Positions 1 through 11,290 of a stretch of 64,000 nt of DNA are shown here, piece by piece (the stretch's first letter is position 1; every line of letters starts with the position of its first letter). Both the position numbers and the translations under genes were made by a program. The notes under the pieces were generated by a model. That model was not told the origin of the DNA. It made no database searches and saw only the letters and a program-made list of their open reading frames with translations. Source of the DNA: Larix kaempferi (Eukaryota; Streptophyta; Pinopsida; Pinales; Pinaceae); contig BSBM01000199.1 in assembly GCA_027924585.1 (NCBI GenBank), positions 10,861,001-10,925,000 of the forward strand, read 5' to 3'.

Positions 1-1357
1 ATTCCCTCCCCAGATAAAGTTATATCAACTTCTCAAATCATCACTACAACTCTGGTTTCCACTCAAGTAACTATACCCATTCCTACTCCTGCTTTCACAC
101 AGACACCTTATTTGATTTCAACAGTTAGTATTACTTATGCTTCCACTCAATCGATGGCTGAGTACATAGATAAATATCTGTTTCCTCTTGCAAATTACTT
201 CTATCGTCAAAGTGATAGGGCAGTAATTAAAAAGAGTAGGAAAAGGCAAGGTCAAGGTGGTAGGAGCACCTGAACCAGATCAAGTAATATGGGCTCCCAG
301 GACTAATAACCCAAGAATTGAAGCAGTTGAGACATCAGTAGCCTTAGGGTCTTTTGCTAGCGCGAATTAAGATTCAATCCAAGTTTTGGACAAAGAAGTT
401 GACCTCAAAGAGGAAGAAATCAGAAGCCTGAAAGAAGAGTGAGATAAAATAAAAGATTAGCATTCTGTCTATGTGGCCGAGCTTAGGGAAACTTGCGCAA
501 ACAAAATACAAGACTTAGAACAAAAGAATGTTGCCCTTCTTACTAAGCTCAACCTCTTACAATCTCAACATTCTGCTGATGTTGTACAAATAGCCTCTTT
601 GGAGAAGCAAATTGAAGATGCAACTACAAGTGCAGCTTCCTCCAATGATTTCAAGTTCAAATCTTGTGACTTCAAGAATTTGTCTCTTAAAGTGAATCAG
701 GACCATCACAAACTATTGGAGAGATTATATATTGCTTTAGATGAAATCAGAGAAAACTTCAATAGTTTTTCTAAAATGTCCTCTACCCTTGAAGAATAGA
801 AGGAAAAGAGACTCCTAGCTTCTAAAGATGAAGAGGAAGTCAGTGAATGCCAAGTGTATATTAAAAATGTCCCTGAAAGCATCCCGATCCTCAGTTCCTT
901 CCAGATTAAGAAGATCAAGGCATCTCTAAATTCATGGCTAGACATCAATGAATCAGCTGAGGAAATCATCAACAAATCAAAGGACATTTGCACCAGATGA
1001 TGGTATGCAGTGGACAACATCATGGATTCCCTGGGCTTACCACTCATGAGTCCTATTTTGGAAGCCCTACCACCAAAATGCAGGCTTGAGGAACTCGAGG
1101 GCAGGTGTGAAGAGTTTGCTCAAAAAATTCAAGATCTTGAACAAGTTAGTATTGAAGATGTAGACCATTTGGTTAGAAAACTGGTCATCATGGAGGCCAA
1201 GATTCACATGTATCTGCATATTTGGCACAAGCTGGAAAAACATGACATGGAGAACAATGCATGCAATGCTCAATTATCCTTAGAATCTATCATATTCCCA
1301 AACATAGATGAATTGTTAGATCTTTATGAAAAATGGCAGGATTTCTTGGATCAGTAG
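1..1357 (+). pseudogene. 3' end of an extra coiled-coil ORF from an element upstream of element A
   Basis: From about 265 to the stop at 1355-1357 a single reading frame can be followed, broken by in-frame stops near 370, 440, 460, 797 and 998. Before about 260 the coding-like sequence is in another frame and is Pro/Thr/Ser-rich, so a frameshift is likely. The product is rich in Glu, Lys, Gln and Leu, with heptad-like runs around 473-799 and 1080-1350 that suggest coiled coil. No enzymatic motif is visible. It sits directly before a putative LTR, the position of the extra 3' ORF in some Ty3/gypsy elements, and its last 550 bp recur at 21409-21950. Placing it in a retroelement is inference; the function is unknown. 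Confidence 0.55.
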
Positions 1358-1929
1358 TTGGATCCAATTTTGTAATCCCTATTTTGTATAATCTTTTTTT
1401 TTTGAACTCTTTTGTAAATTAGTATTTAAGGAGGAATACCTCTCTTAGCAAGGAGTTGGTATTTTTGGAGTTGCAAATCAGTAGGAGACGAGACTGGAGA
1501 TACTCTGTTTAGCATAGCCTTTTGTAATTTTTGTACAAGACCTATTTTAATATAGTAAAGTCATCTTTTGATCTATCTCTTGTTATTCTTCAGGTTTATT
1601 TGAGAATTTATGATTGTGTACTTCAAATTGTCATCTATAGTGCATGAAATCTTTTGCATATGTATTTAAGTGTACGGATCTATTATATTGGTTTTCCCTG
1701 TATGATTGATTTATGCTGGAAAGTGTTTTATTGAGTTTATTCAATTTAAATACTTTCTTTGTCGATTTCCGCAAGTGATTCATAGCACAATAATCATTGT
1801 TAATTTTTCAATTAGCAAAGTGGTTACAGATTTATCTTGAATAGGCTTAAGTACTTAAATTGTTGTCTTTTAATTTTCATTAATGGATTGTGATTTAAGT
1901 TAATAAGTGATACAACTAAAAGCATTTCT
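808..1929 (+). repeat. Copy 1 of a 1.1-kb block repeated at 21409-22528
   Basis: The block starts at GAGACTCCTAGCTTCTAAAG and ends at AAAGCATTTCT. It matches 21409-22528 in the same orientation with scattered substitutions and a few 1-bp indels. It covers the end of the coiled-coil ORF and the first half of the putative LTR. The simplest reading is that both copies are 3' ends (ORF plus 3' LTR) of the same retroelement family. Confidence 0.85.
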
Positions 1930-2304
1930 ATGAAATGTTGTAATTTACTTGTTCATCACACCTCAAGGTTAATTTGCACAAGATCAAGGTTTCATTTTAG
2001 AATAGGATTAACTTAGACTAGTTTCCCTTTTTCTAAAATATGTTAGGTTAGCTTTGTATTACCACATTCACACCTTGGTTTTCCTTGACTGGAAAATTGA
2101 TCTTTGAGATCAACTCATCTCCTCTTAATGTGCCAGTGGAGGCCGAATATCCATGGGGGATTACCATACCAAACATGTTGGGGATAGAACTGCCTTTGCG
2201 TAGGGTCTTTCGAAGCCTTTCAACTTGGGTTTTCTTCCTCTGTTGAGTGCCTTGGAACATTCCGGCACCTTTTGCATCTAACCTATTCAACCGAGGCTTC
2301 AACA
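1371..2304 (+). mobile_element. Putative 5' LTR of gypsy element A (start uncertain)
   Basis: The right end is well supported: ...TTCAACA at 2298-2304 lies two bases before a primer-binding-site-like sequence. The left end is a guess at TGTAATCCC, 13 bases after the coiled-coil ORF stop. The region 1500-1580 contains a plausible transcript end or polyadenylation area with short T-rich runs. The first half is repeated at 21970-22528, as expected if that copy is the truncated 3' LTR of the same element. No matching LTR lies directly after the integrase. Confidence 0.5.
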
Positions 2305-2306
2305 AA

Positions 2307-2323
2307 TGGCGCTAGAAGGAGGG
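2307..2323 (+). other. Primer-binding site of gypsy element A
   Basis: TGGCGCTAGAAGGAGGG follows the LTR end ...AACA by two bases. This is the usual place and form (TGGCGC...) of a plant Ty3/gypsy primer-binding site. The tRNA was not identified. Confidence 0.65.
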
Positions 2324-2569
2324 CCATAGTATAACATGCCTAAATAAAATACTAAGAAGCCTCCTCCAGTAAATACTTCATTGGTTCAAACTTGAAGCCA
2401 ATAAAGGGCTTCAACATCTGATCAACCAACAGAGACACAACCTATAGTTGTTCCTATCACACCTGCTCAACAAACAACTATACCTATTACACCTACTATA
2501 CAACAAGATAATAGAAGAGAACTCTTTATTGTATCACCAACTAGAGGACCCCTCTCACTAGAGCAGATA

Positions 2570-3856
2570 TTGAAAGCATCAACTGATAGTGTCAGTAGAG
2601 AAGAACAAAGACTTGCTAATCAACGTAGATGTGGTTTAACAGCCATCAATTTAAATAATTTTCTGCAGACCAATAATCAGGAACCTCAACAAGACATTGT
2701 CTCACAAACTAGTGACCCAATCATCCAACTGGCAACTGATCAAAACCTTGAACATCAACAAACAATTGATCAACATCCTGAAAACCAAGAACTGATTGAT
2801 CAACCAAGTTCTCCTGAATACAACCTTAACCAAACTTTTCATGAAACACAAGATCAGTTAAAGCCTAGAACTAGTGGACCACCACCATCTCCACCTTCAT
2901 CATCATCCTCTTCCTCAGACAGTGAATACTCTTCAGAATCTTCATCAGAAGAAGAAGAAGAAAGACATCCAATGGATGGAGAAGGCCAAAACAGACCTTG
3001 GTTAGACCAAGATGCAATCTAGGTATTTGGATACCAACATAGATTACCAAAAAATCCCGAGAAGTGGCTTCCTAAATTTAACCCCGATGACAAATCTCCT
3101 GCACTTGATCACATTAAAACCTTCATGCAGGAAATTAGACTTAGGAATGTTTTTCATGAGGATGTGGTTAGCAGACTTTTTCCTTACACCTTTGAAGGAA
3201 AAGAAACCATTTGGTATTTTTCCTTGCTAGCCAGATCTATAATTTCCTGGGATGAATTTGAGAAACTATTTATCCAAAAATTTGGAGATGATAAAACACC
3301 ACAGGATTTGGTCTTAGAACTTTCATCTATGAAAATCAGAGGAAAAGAGAGAGTTAAGGATTTCAACCAAAGGTTTTCATACTTAAAGAATAGAATTCCT
3401 GTTAACCTTCTCCCCGCTGAAGAATTGTTAATTGCATTTTATGAAAAGGGTTTTCCCGGTCCTATTGCCATGTGGGTTAAGAGGACACACAAAACTACTT
3501 TGTTTGAAGAATTCGTTGAAGCAATACAAGTTGAAAAAGATTTGTTTCATCTGGAAGACAATCTTGAAAACTTAGATGAACAACCTTCTACTTCAAGGAA
3601 AAGGAATGATAATATCCCCAAACCAGCTACCCAGAACAAAGACCCATTTGACATGACTGACATGAAGAAATTACTACAAAAAATGTCAAATGAAATGGTA
3701 GATTTGAAGAGGACCAATAATGATAATCAAAATCAAAACAAAGGTTTTGTGAGGCCACCATTCAGGAGACCTTATCAACCTCCACAAAATCCACCACCTC
3801 TGAATCCAACAGAAAACCTTACAAACAAGGAACTTTTTCTATTTTCAAATCCCTAG
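2570..3856 (+). pseudogene. gag of gypsy element A
   Basis: The N-terminal part (2570-3022) is Gln/Pro-rich and ends in Ser- and Glu-rich runs. After a frame break near 3022 the open frame 3125-3856 carries a retrotransposon gag domain (Pfam Retrotrans_gag type): FEGKETIWYF, then WDEFEKLFIQKFG and a KDFNQRFSYLKNRIP segment. This structural protein would form the virus-like particle in the cytoplasm. No zinc knuckle is visible; the C-terminus is Pro/Asn-rich instead. Coding-like sequence continues past the stop at 3856 towards the protease. Broken by a frameshift and stops. Confidence 0.8.
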
Positions 3857-3966
3857 CAGTTGAATCTCAAAACACTCATGAAAATCCAAACGATCAACCT
3901 AAGTCTGATTCACAAGTGCTAGAAGAAGAAGAACCAGAAGTATAATAGGATCCGTAGCTTAACACT

Positions 3967-5465
3967 ATGAACTATTTCTTAGAACTTCCCATGTGTGAAG
4001 AAGAAGAAGAACCTGAAACTTTGTATAATGTACAACATCCTTATAAGACTAGGTCAAGGACTCAGCTTCCTCAAGAATCTCCTTCTTCTCCACCCATTCC
4101 CAACAAAGGCAAGGCTGTTCCCCAAAAGGATACAATCATCCCAGAAATTGAGTATAGTCTAGTTGAAGATCTCAAAAGAGTTAAGGCCAATATTTCTTTA
4201 TTTGAATTGTTAAAAATCCCTTCCATGAGGGATACATTGCCCAAAAGTATGGTATTCAAACAACTGAGAGAATCACAAAGTAATAACCTTGACTCCTTTA
4301 CTAAACCTGATGATCAAAAAACTGGTAGCAAAAGGACTCCTCCTTTCCTGCTCACTTTTGAGATATTTAACAGAAATGTTCATAACTGCATGATAGACTC
4401 AGGTGCTATTAGAAAAACAGGATCGCAGAGCAATAACAATAAAAAGAAATGAAAATATAATCGCACATACACATTACAAGAGAGACACAGATATATCATG
4501 GTTCACCCAACTTAGGCGACGTCCACACTGAATTTGCCAATCATTATTATTATTACCATCCAGCAAGGTGAAGGGATACAATCTACAGCACAACCGCTGC
4601 ACTTCCTCTTCTCTGTTGTACAGTCTCTCTCCTAATCTCAGAGATCTTTACAATGCATAAAACCTAATACATCATCATCCCTAGCCGTATTACAATGTCT
4701 TTATTTTATAAGGGAAATACAATGGGAAAATACCACGGGATACCCAAAACCATGGGCCCGCAAAACAGCTGGCGAAAACAGCCCCAAAAATTTTCTTCGA
4801 GGGCGCTGCCCCCAGACCCCCCATCCAAGGGGGGTGGTCCCCCCTGGAACCCCGTGGGGGGGCGATGCCCCCCCCCACCCCCCCGTTGGGGTGACTGTAC
4901 AGTCCACCTACATATCATATAAAACTGGGGTACAAACACGACTGATACAATATCATCTATGAGACTAGAAGATCTGGCTCCATAACCAACAGGTGCATCA
5001 TCAAATGTAATGCCTTTGTCAGTTTGTTGAAAGTTGAATGCTACATGGGAACCTTGTCCCACTCAAATAGTACAATTAGACAGATCCAAATTCGGAGTGG
5101 TAGGAAGACTCAGAAATGTGTTGCTCACATTAGTTGCAGATCCTAGAATTCATCAGACATTTGATATCGTCATAGCTGACATTCCATAAGCATATGGTAT
5201 GTGGCTCAGTAGAGACTGGTCAGAGAAATTGAAAGGATATTTTGCCATTGATTGGTCACATTTGTGGTTACCCTATAATGGACAACCTAATAAGATTAAA
5301 ATCAGCAGGGAACCATTTATGAAACAAACAGTCACATATTTAAATGACTCTAGTGAGCCTGTAGGCTTCTTCAACTCACATATTGAGCATTTTACCTTTG
5401 ACACTTTCTTTGGGGATTTACTAGCTGACATATCACCACAAGAAAATGCTATGAATGAATCCTAG
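3967..5465 (+). pseudogene. Aspartic protease region of gypsy element A, split by a solo LTR
   Basis: The left half (3967-4406) runs to HNCMIDSG, the catalytic Asp-Ser-Gly of a retropepsin. The right half resumes at 4992 with the Ala-Ser-Ser-Asn continuation of the motif. It goes on through a FDIVIADIP segment, which ends in a stop near 5190, and a GMWLSRDWSEKL segment typical of gypsy proteases. 585 bp of copia solo LTR (4407-4991) sit exactly inside the motif, flanked by the duplicated target GGTGC. The enzyme would have cleaved the Gag-Pol polyprotein. The catalytic Asp is still encoded, but the LTR and stops inactivate the gene. Confidence 0.85.
4407..4991 (-). mobile_element. Solo Ty1/copia LTR inside the element A protease
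   Basis: The sequence begins TATTAGAAAAACAG (the reverse of an LTR end, with one change from TGTTAG) and ends CCAACA. It matches, in reverse orientation, the LTRs at 24877-25411 and 53747-54345. The 5-bp target duplication GGTGC is perfect (4402-4406 and 4992-4996). No internal copia sequence is present, so it is a product of LTR-LTR recombination. It contains a GC-rich stretch at 4798-4895 with long C runs and G runs. Confidence 0.95.
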
Positions 5466-5513
5466 GTAACTCATCTTACCTCTATCCCTTTCTCTGGAGA
5501 CATTGTACATAAT

Positions 5514-6152
5514 GTGTTTAATGTAAATACAAATTTTAGATTAGATCCTAATGCTTGGACGTTAGTTTTTGATGGTTCTAAATCCAAGGATGGATCTGGT
5601 GTAGGCTGTGTCCTTATAGACACGAAAGGAACAAAAAATATGATTGCATGCACATTGGAATTTGATTGCACCAATAATGTAGTTGAATATGAAAATTTGA
5701 TCCAGCGACTTAAAAAAGTAATCGATATGAAAGCACCCATTATACACTGTTTTGGTGACTCAGAAATCATTGTGAAACAGGTAAGGAATAAGATACACTG
5801 TATATCTCCACGCCTAATGAATTATCAGAAAATGGTAAGAGATCTCACCAGTTCTTTTTCCGCATTCAATATAAATTCAGTTCCTAGGTCTCAGAATTTT
5901 GACGCTGACTTATTGGCGAATACAGCTTCCAGGTTAATTCCACCTGAGGGTTTTTCTCCTCAAACATTCTCAATCGAGCTTATGTATAGGCCCTCCATAC
6001 TAGATAATGTGACAAACTGGAAAGTATTTGATGACGATCAACAGATTCTTCATTTCTTGACAGCTCAAGACACATTCCAGGATATGACCATAAATGAGGA
6101 TGAACATGAAAATCACTCTCTGATCCCTCAAATGTCATCCCAAAGTCAATAA
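5514..6152 (+). pseudogene. Additional RNase H domain of element A, located before RT
   Basis: An open frame of 212 codons. WTLVFDGSKSKDGSGVG supplies the first catalytic Asp, NNVVEYENLI the Glu, and HCFGDSEIIVKQV the second Asp. A later Asp in FDADLLANTAS completes a type I RNase H quartet. This is the form called aRNH in Tat elements; it would degrade RNA in RNA-DNA hybrids during reverse transcription. In Tat elements as generally described the extra RNase H lies between RT-RNase H and integrase, whereas here it precedes RT. Element B shows the same order. Confidence 0.85.
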
Positions 6153-6175
6153 CTAATCTGGAAAAATTATTTGTT

Positions 6176-7690
6176 TTGCAAGACAAATTCAGACGCCACA
6201 CTAATTGCAAAACTCAAAGCTCCTCATTGAATTATGAGCAAATCAATTTAGGTTCTGAACAGGAGCCTCTCTTCATCAACCTTGGAATTGATTGTACCCT
6301 TGAAGAACGCAGAGCCATCATTAAACTATGTAAAGAATACAAGGATGTCTTTGCCTGGACTTACGATGAGTTGAAAATGTACGATACCAACATCATGTAT
6401 CATAACATACCGATGAAAGCGGAGGTAAAGCCATTTGAGCAGAAATTGCGGAAAATGCACCCTAGTTTAGAACCTTCTGTAAAAAAGGAACTTGAAAAAC
6501 TCTTAACAACATGAATTATCTTCCCAGTTAGACATACACAATGGATTGCAAACCTAGTGCCTGTTCGTAAGAAAAATGGTGAAATTAGACTCTGTGTCGA
6601 TTTCAGGAATTTAAATCACGCCTCTCAAAAGGACAATTACCCTGTTCCACCTATGGAGCAAATTTTGCAAAAAGTGGCTAGTTCAGAAATGTTTTCCTTG
6701 CTAGATGGTTTCTCTGGATACAACCAGGTTATGGTTGCTCCAGATGACCAATTGAAGACAGCTTTCAGAACCCCTTGGGGTACCTTTGCTTACAGATGGA
6801 TGCCTTTCGGATTGATTAATGCAGGAGATACCTTTCAAAGGGTTATGGATATAGCTTTCTGAGGATTGACCCATAATTATGTCGTGGTTTATTTGGATGA
6901 TATTACTATATATTCTAAGAAGTGACAGGAACATGTTCTTTCTCTAAAACAAGTTTTTGAACGTTGTAGGAAGTATGGGATTTCTCTGAATCCGAAGAAA
7001 TCCATTTTTGCAGTAACAAAGGGGAAGCTTCTCAGCTTCATTGTTTCAAAAGAAGGTATGATAATTGACCCTGAATGCACAGACGCTATTTCAAAGATCG
7101 GTCTACCAGGATCCCGCAAAGCAATGCAATCCTTCCTGGGTAAGATTAATTTTGTACGTAGGTTTGTTCCTAACTTTGCACAAATAGTTAGGCCTTTACA
7201 ACAGTTAGTCAAGAAAGATGTACAGTTCATCTGGTCTCAAGAGCAAAAGGATACATTCATTGAACTCCAAAAATCTATTGCCGAAGCTCCTGCTCTTATG
7301 TCCCCAAATTTTGATAAGGATGTCATTCTTTATACTTTTGCCACTGATTTTTCCTATGCAGTTGTTTTGACTCAAAAACAGGACAGTGATTCAGAGATCC
7401 CAATCTCTTTTATGAGTTCGACATTCAAAGGCGCAGAGCTCAATTATCCTCAGATTGACAAACAAGCCTACGCAGTATACAAATCAGTTAAACATTCCAG
7501 GCCTTAGTTGTTAAAATATCGAACAAAAGTCATTGTCCCATACTCTGCTATTAGGAATGTGTTGATCCAGAAGGAGTTGGGCAAAAGAAGGGCCCATTGG
7601 ATGACTGCTCTGCAAGAATATGATCTAGAAATAAAACCAGCCAAAATTGTCAAGGGACAAGGCCTTTGTCTTCTCACTACTCAGTCTAAT
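6176..7690 (+). pseudogene. Reverse transcriptase plus RNase H of element A
   Basis: The linker and fingers (6176-6514) lead into RT proper: PVRKKNGEIRLCVDFRNLNH at 6557, then SLLDGFSGYNQ, TPWGTFAYRWMPFGL and VVVYLDDITIYS around 6885-6915 (catalytic YLDD). The connection and native RNase H follow from 7058 (GLPGSRKAMQSFLGKINFVRRF, then ATDFSYAVVLTQKQ) and run to about 7690 (LEIKPAKIVKGQG). Stops occur near 6512, 6860, 6924 and 7505. The enzyme would copy element RNA into cDNA in the particle. The catalytic Asp pair is intact; the frame is not. Confidence 0.9.
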
Positions 7691-7899
7691 GATCCTTTGC
7701 AACAACAAATTGAATGGGAACAGGAGGAAAATATTCCTACAGGTTCTATTAATGCTATTGATATCCTGACGTCGGAATGGTATGATCATATCAAGTTTTT
7801 TCTAAATGACGGGTTTGCTCTTGAAACTTTGGATTTTAAGAAACGCAGAGCTTTAAGATTAAAGGTTTCCCCTTATCAGTTCATAAATGCAATTCTTTT

Positions 7900-8985
7900 T
7901 AGAAAAAACTATGATGGGGTTTTTCTTAGATGCTTAGAAAGAAATGAAATTGATGACATATTATTCCAATTTCATGTAGGACCTACTGGTGGACATTTTT
8001 AAGGAGAAACAACAGCCCATAAGATTCTCAGAGCTGGGTATGAACCATGTCAGAAATGTACAGGGAAGTCTAAAAAGCCTGCTTTCCCTTTGCAACCACT
8101 CACTATTAAGTTTCCATTTCAACAATGGGGACTAGATTTTGTTGGTCCTATAAACCCTGCTTCATCCCTTCAACACAAATACATCCTCACAGCAACTGAC
8201 TACTTCACTAGATGGGTGGACTCAGTCCCTCTCAAATGGTGTAATGCCAGTCAAGTAATCTGTTTCCTAGACAGTCAAATAACTACACGCTTTGGAACTC
8301 TAGAGTATTTAGTTTTTGATAATGCTTCCTATTTTTCCTCAATAGATTTGACTGAATATGCTCTTGAAAAAGGAATCAAGCTTAAATTTTCTGCCAATTA
8401 TTACCCACAGGGTAACGGGTTGGCTGAGTCTTCAAACAAAAATTTGATAAACATTCTCAAGAAGACTGTAGCCTCTCATCACATAGATTGGCACACGCAG
8501 TTGAACAATGCTCTTTGGGAAGATCGAATTACCCCAAAGGAAGCAATTGGAAATTCTCCTTACTGTTTAGTGTATGGCAAAGAAGCCATCCTTCCTACTA
8601 ATCTTACCATCCCTTCACTGGAATTGGCCAATTCTATTCAAGAAGATGATTCTTCTCCCCTCCAGCAGAGGATTGACACTTTATTAAAACTAGAGGAAGA
8701 TAGGGAAACAGCTAAGAACAAGTTGTATTATCATCAGCAGATGGTGAAAAGATGGTTTGATGAAAAGTCATCATTCGATAGGGAATTTTCTGTAGGGGAT
8801 TTGGTTTTGAGATGGGATAAACAACATAAAGATAAGAACTAGTACACCAAGTTTCAATGCCTTTGGTTGGGACCATTCATTGTTTCTGAAAAGATGGGTT
8901 CTGGCACCGTTCGATTACAGACATTAGAGGGAGTCGTGAACACTTATCCAGTGAATGTATCACTCCTCAAAAAGTATTTTGTCTG
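7900..8985 (+). pseudogene. Integrase of element A
   Basis: The HHCC zinc-binding part is damaged: a His-containing segment near 7970 meets a stop, and the sequence between it and the CQKC pair near 8050 is shortened. The core follows at 8090-8842: FQQWGLDFVGPI (Asp), LVFDNASYF (Asp) and PQGNGLAESSNKN (Glu), the complete DDE triad. The C-terminal barrel (LVLRWDKQHKD, then a stop at 8840) continues to KKYFV and a stop at 8983-8985. Function would be insertion of the cDNA. There is no chromodomain, consistent with a non-chromovirus gypsy. Confidence 0.88.
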
Positions 8986-11290
8986 ATCATATTGATACTT
9001 TTGTACATAGATTGATTTTTCTTTCTTCTTTCGATTGTTTTGTTTTCTATTCGGTTATTTGTTTCCAAAACTCCACACAGATAGCAATATTATTGATCAG
9101 TCTATTTCTTACTGATGATTTCAGCTTTGGTTTATAAGAGTATGTCAGCCATGATTTAATCCTATACTTAGAAATTGTTCAACATATGATATATAGCTAA
9201 TGGTTGCAGGATCTCGAATTGATATATCTCCACAATGGTCATTATCTTACACATGTACTATTTGTTTAATCGGGGTCTGAAGAATATCAGAGTTTCCATT
9301 ATCTCATGTTTCATGGTTCAAGTTGCATATCATAATAACATGGCCAGGTTGTTTTGCTCTGGATCCTTTTACCATCGCCTTAATAATAAATCTCTTCAAG
9401 AAAAGTAAATTATAGGGTGGGAGGTCTTGTCATCAAGCCAACCCATTAGGTTCATAAGCGCTAAGCGGAATGACATCTTCACATCAAGCTACCACACTTG
9501 GAAGATGACTTTCAGTTTTACTGAGCGTTGGAAGATCCTATCACAGGTCGGTCCATTCATGATCAACAAAGCACTGGTGAGTAACACTACTTATATATGG
9601 TCACCAAGCCATGGTAGTGCCTTGTAATTTTCAAAACTAATAAATTTGGTTTGTTTCATATTTTATTTCCTTATAGAAGGACGCTTGTACATATAAAGAT
9701 ATGGGTCTTATTACAAGCCAGCCCTACCACGATCATGGGTTCAATTTGGACTGAAGCTATCAAATTATGGTTACCAAGCCATGATAGTTGCTTTCAGCAC
9801 CTCAACTGAAAGACAAGGAGTCTCGTTATCGAGCTAGCTTGATCAGTTTCTGAATTATGCTTATGAGTGGCACTGCTTACATCTGAACACCAAGTCAGTG
9901 CAATGGTCTTATACACACAACCATTTTTCTTTTTGATAAAAAAAAAAATAAAAAATTAAATAATGTCTCAATAGATCAAGGCGATGTGTAATTAGGATAT
10001 CCTGAAGCATTTTCAAGTATGTGCCTAGGTTCAACACAAGCTGCTTCCCATGATTACAAACAGGTGAAAGGATCTCAGTTGTCTCTTCAACCCCCTTATC
10101 AGATTTGCATCATTCTTAACATGATCTTACATGGGTATTTATTAATTTTGATATATGCTCATTAGTTATATTCCTTATGATCATTTTGACAAATTCAGTT
10201 TTAAGAAAGGTGATATGGCTAACATATTTTAATGTTTTTTCCAAACTGATTTTCTTTGCAGAGATAACTCATTCTTCCTAGCTAGTTGCCATTTGTTGTA
10301 GGAAAAACAGATCCCATGCTTCACTTAAGCAAGGGAGCCCCATTTCTAAATAAACACAAAGGTATTTGGGTGAGTTATCTTGTAAATGTCAGTTTTCAGT
10401 TTTTACCTCTAAAATCCTTCACCCATGCTCTTGGTCTGCCAGTGTGCAAAACTTTGAATAATTTTTTCCAAGTGTTTTTGGAATGAAGAAAACCAAAATT
10501 TTGAGTGCTTTGTTGATTGTTTTCATCATGCCGAAACCCGACATTTGGGAAACCCGAAACCCGCAACACGACAGCTACGGGTTGCGGGATCGTTAATTTT
10601 CATTTTTTGGTTTTGGTAATCCTGAAAAACGCAACCCGACGGTTGCGGGTTGTGGAACCATTCTGTAATAAGATTAGGAAATAATCATCCCGAAACCCGA
10701 ATCCCGCAATGGAAAATTTCGACATTCGGGATTGTGTTTTTTGTTTATTTTGCGTGTATTCCCAAAGCCCGCAACCCGTATTTCGGGATGCGACTTTCAG
10801 GGTGGCTTTTCATTCTACATTTGATTGCTCCCGAAACCCACAACCCGCACAGTTGGCTTTCGGTTTTCAGGCATCCTATTTTCAACCTTCCATATTTGCA
10901 AACCCGCAGCCCACAATCTGTACAATCGGGTTTCGGCTTGCGAGGTCATTGAATAAGGCCTTCTAAACAAACGAAAACCCGATCCCGCATCCCGCTACAG
11001 CAAATCTTAGTTGTTCGTTTGTTATAATCTTATGGTCATCTTCATTTTTGTAAATCTATTTAATAGGGTTTTTTCATTTTAGTTTTGCATTTTAACCATT
11101 GAAGAATTACATTGTCGTGCTGTCATTTTTACTGCGGATTGTGTGTCAGGTGTTGTTTTGTTAGTTTGTTAGTTATTTCAGGTAAGTCTACTGTTATCCT
11201 TACGTTCCTAGCCTGCATTTTTTCCATTTTTTGGGTTGATTTTAATTTTGATTTCTGCATTAATTAGAGATTACGAGGTTTTTTTTCACC
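8986..11290 (+). other. Non-coding spacer of element A between integrase and extra ORF
   Basis: I see no gene in this 2.3-kb stretch. It contains loosely repeated phrases such as ACCAAGCCATGGTAGTG (about 9602) and ACCAAGCCATGATAGTTG (about 9775), a short A-rich run near 9940, and the CCCGAAACCCGC-word region at 10535-10990. A spacer of this size before a 3' ORF could hold a splice acceptor or subgenomic promoter; that is inference only. Confidence 0.5.
10535..10990 (+). repeat. Cluster of CCCGAAACCCGCAACCCG words
   Basis: Variants of CCCGAAACCCGCAACC recur about a dozen times, interspersed with the reverse-strand form CGGGTTGCGGG, so local hairpins can form. Similar CCCGCAACCCGCAATTGCGG words fill the LTRs of element C (28380-28740 and 36580-36960). 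The spacing is irregular, so it is a word cluster rather than a clean tandem array. Confidence 0.6.

Noticed and set aside
4690-5062. Several Pro/Gly-rich open frames on both strands
   Set aside because: They fall in the GC-rich segment of the solo copia LTR; similar frames appear in the LTR copy at 53831-54057.
9427-10486. Small open frames in the element A spacer
   Set aside because: 60-66 codons, no motifs, and no agreement in frame with neighbouring coding parts.
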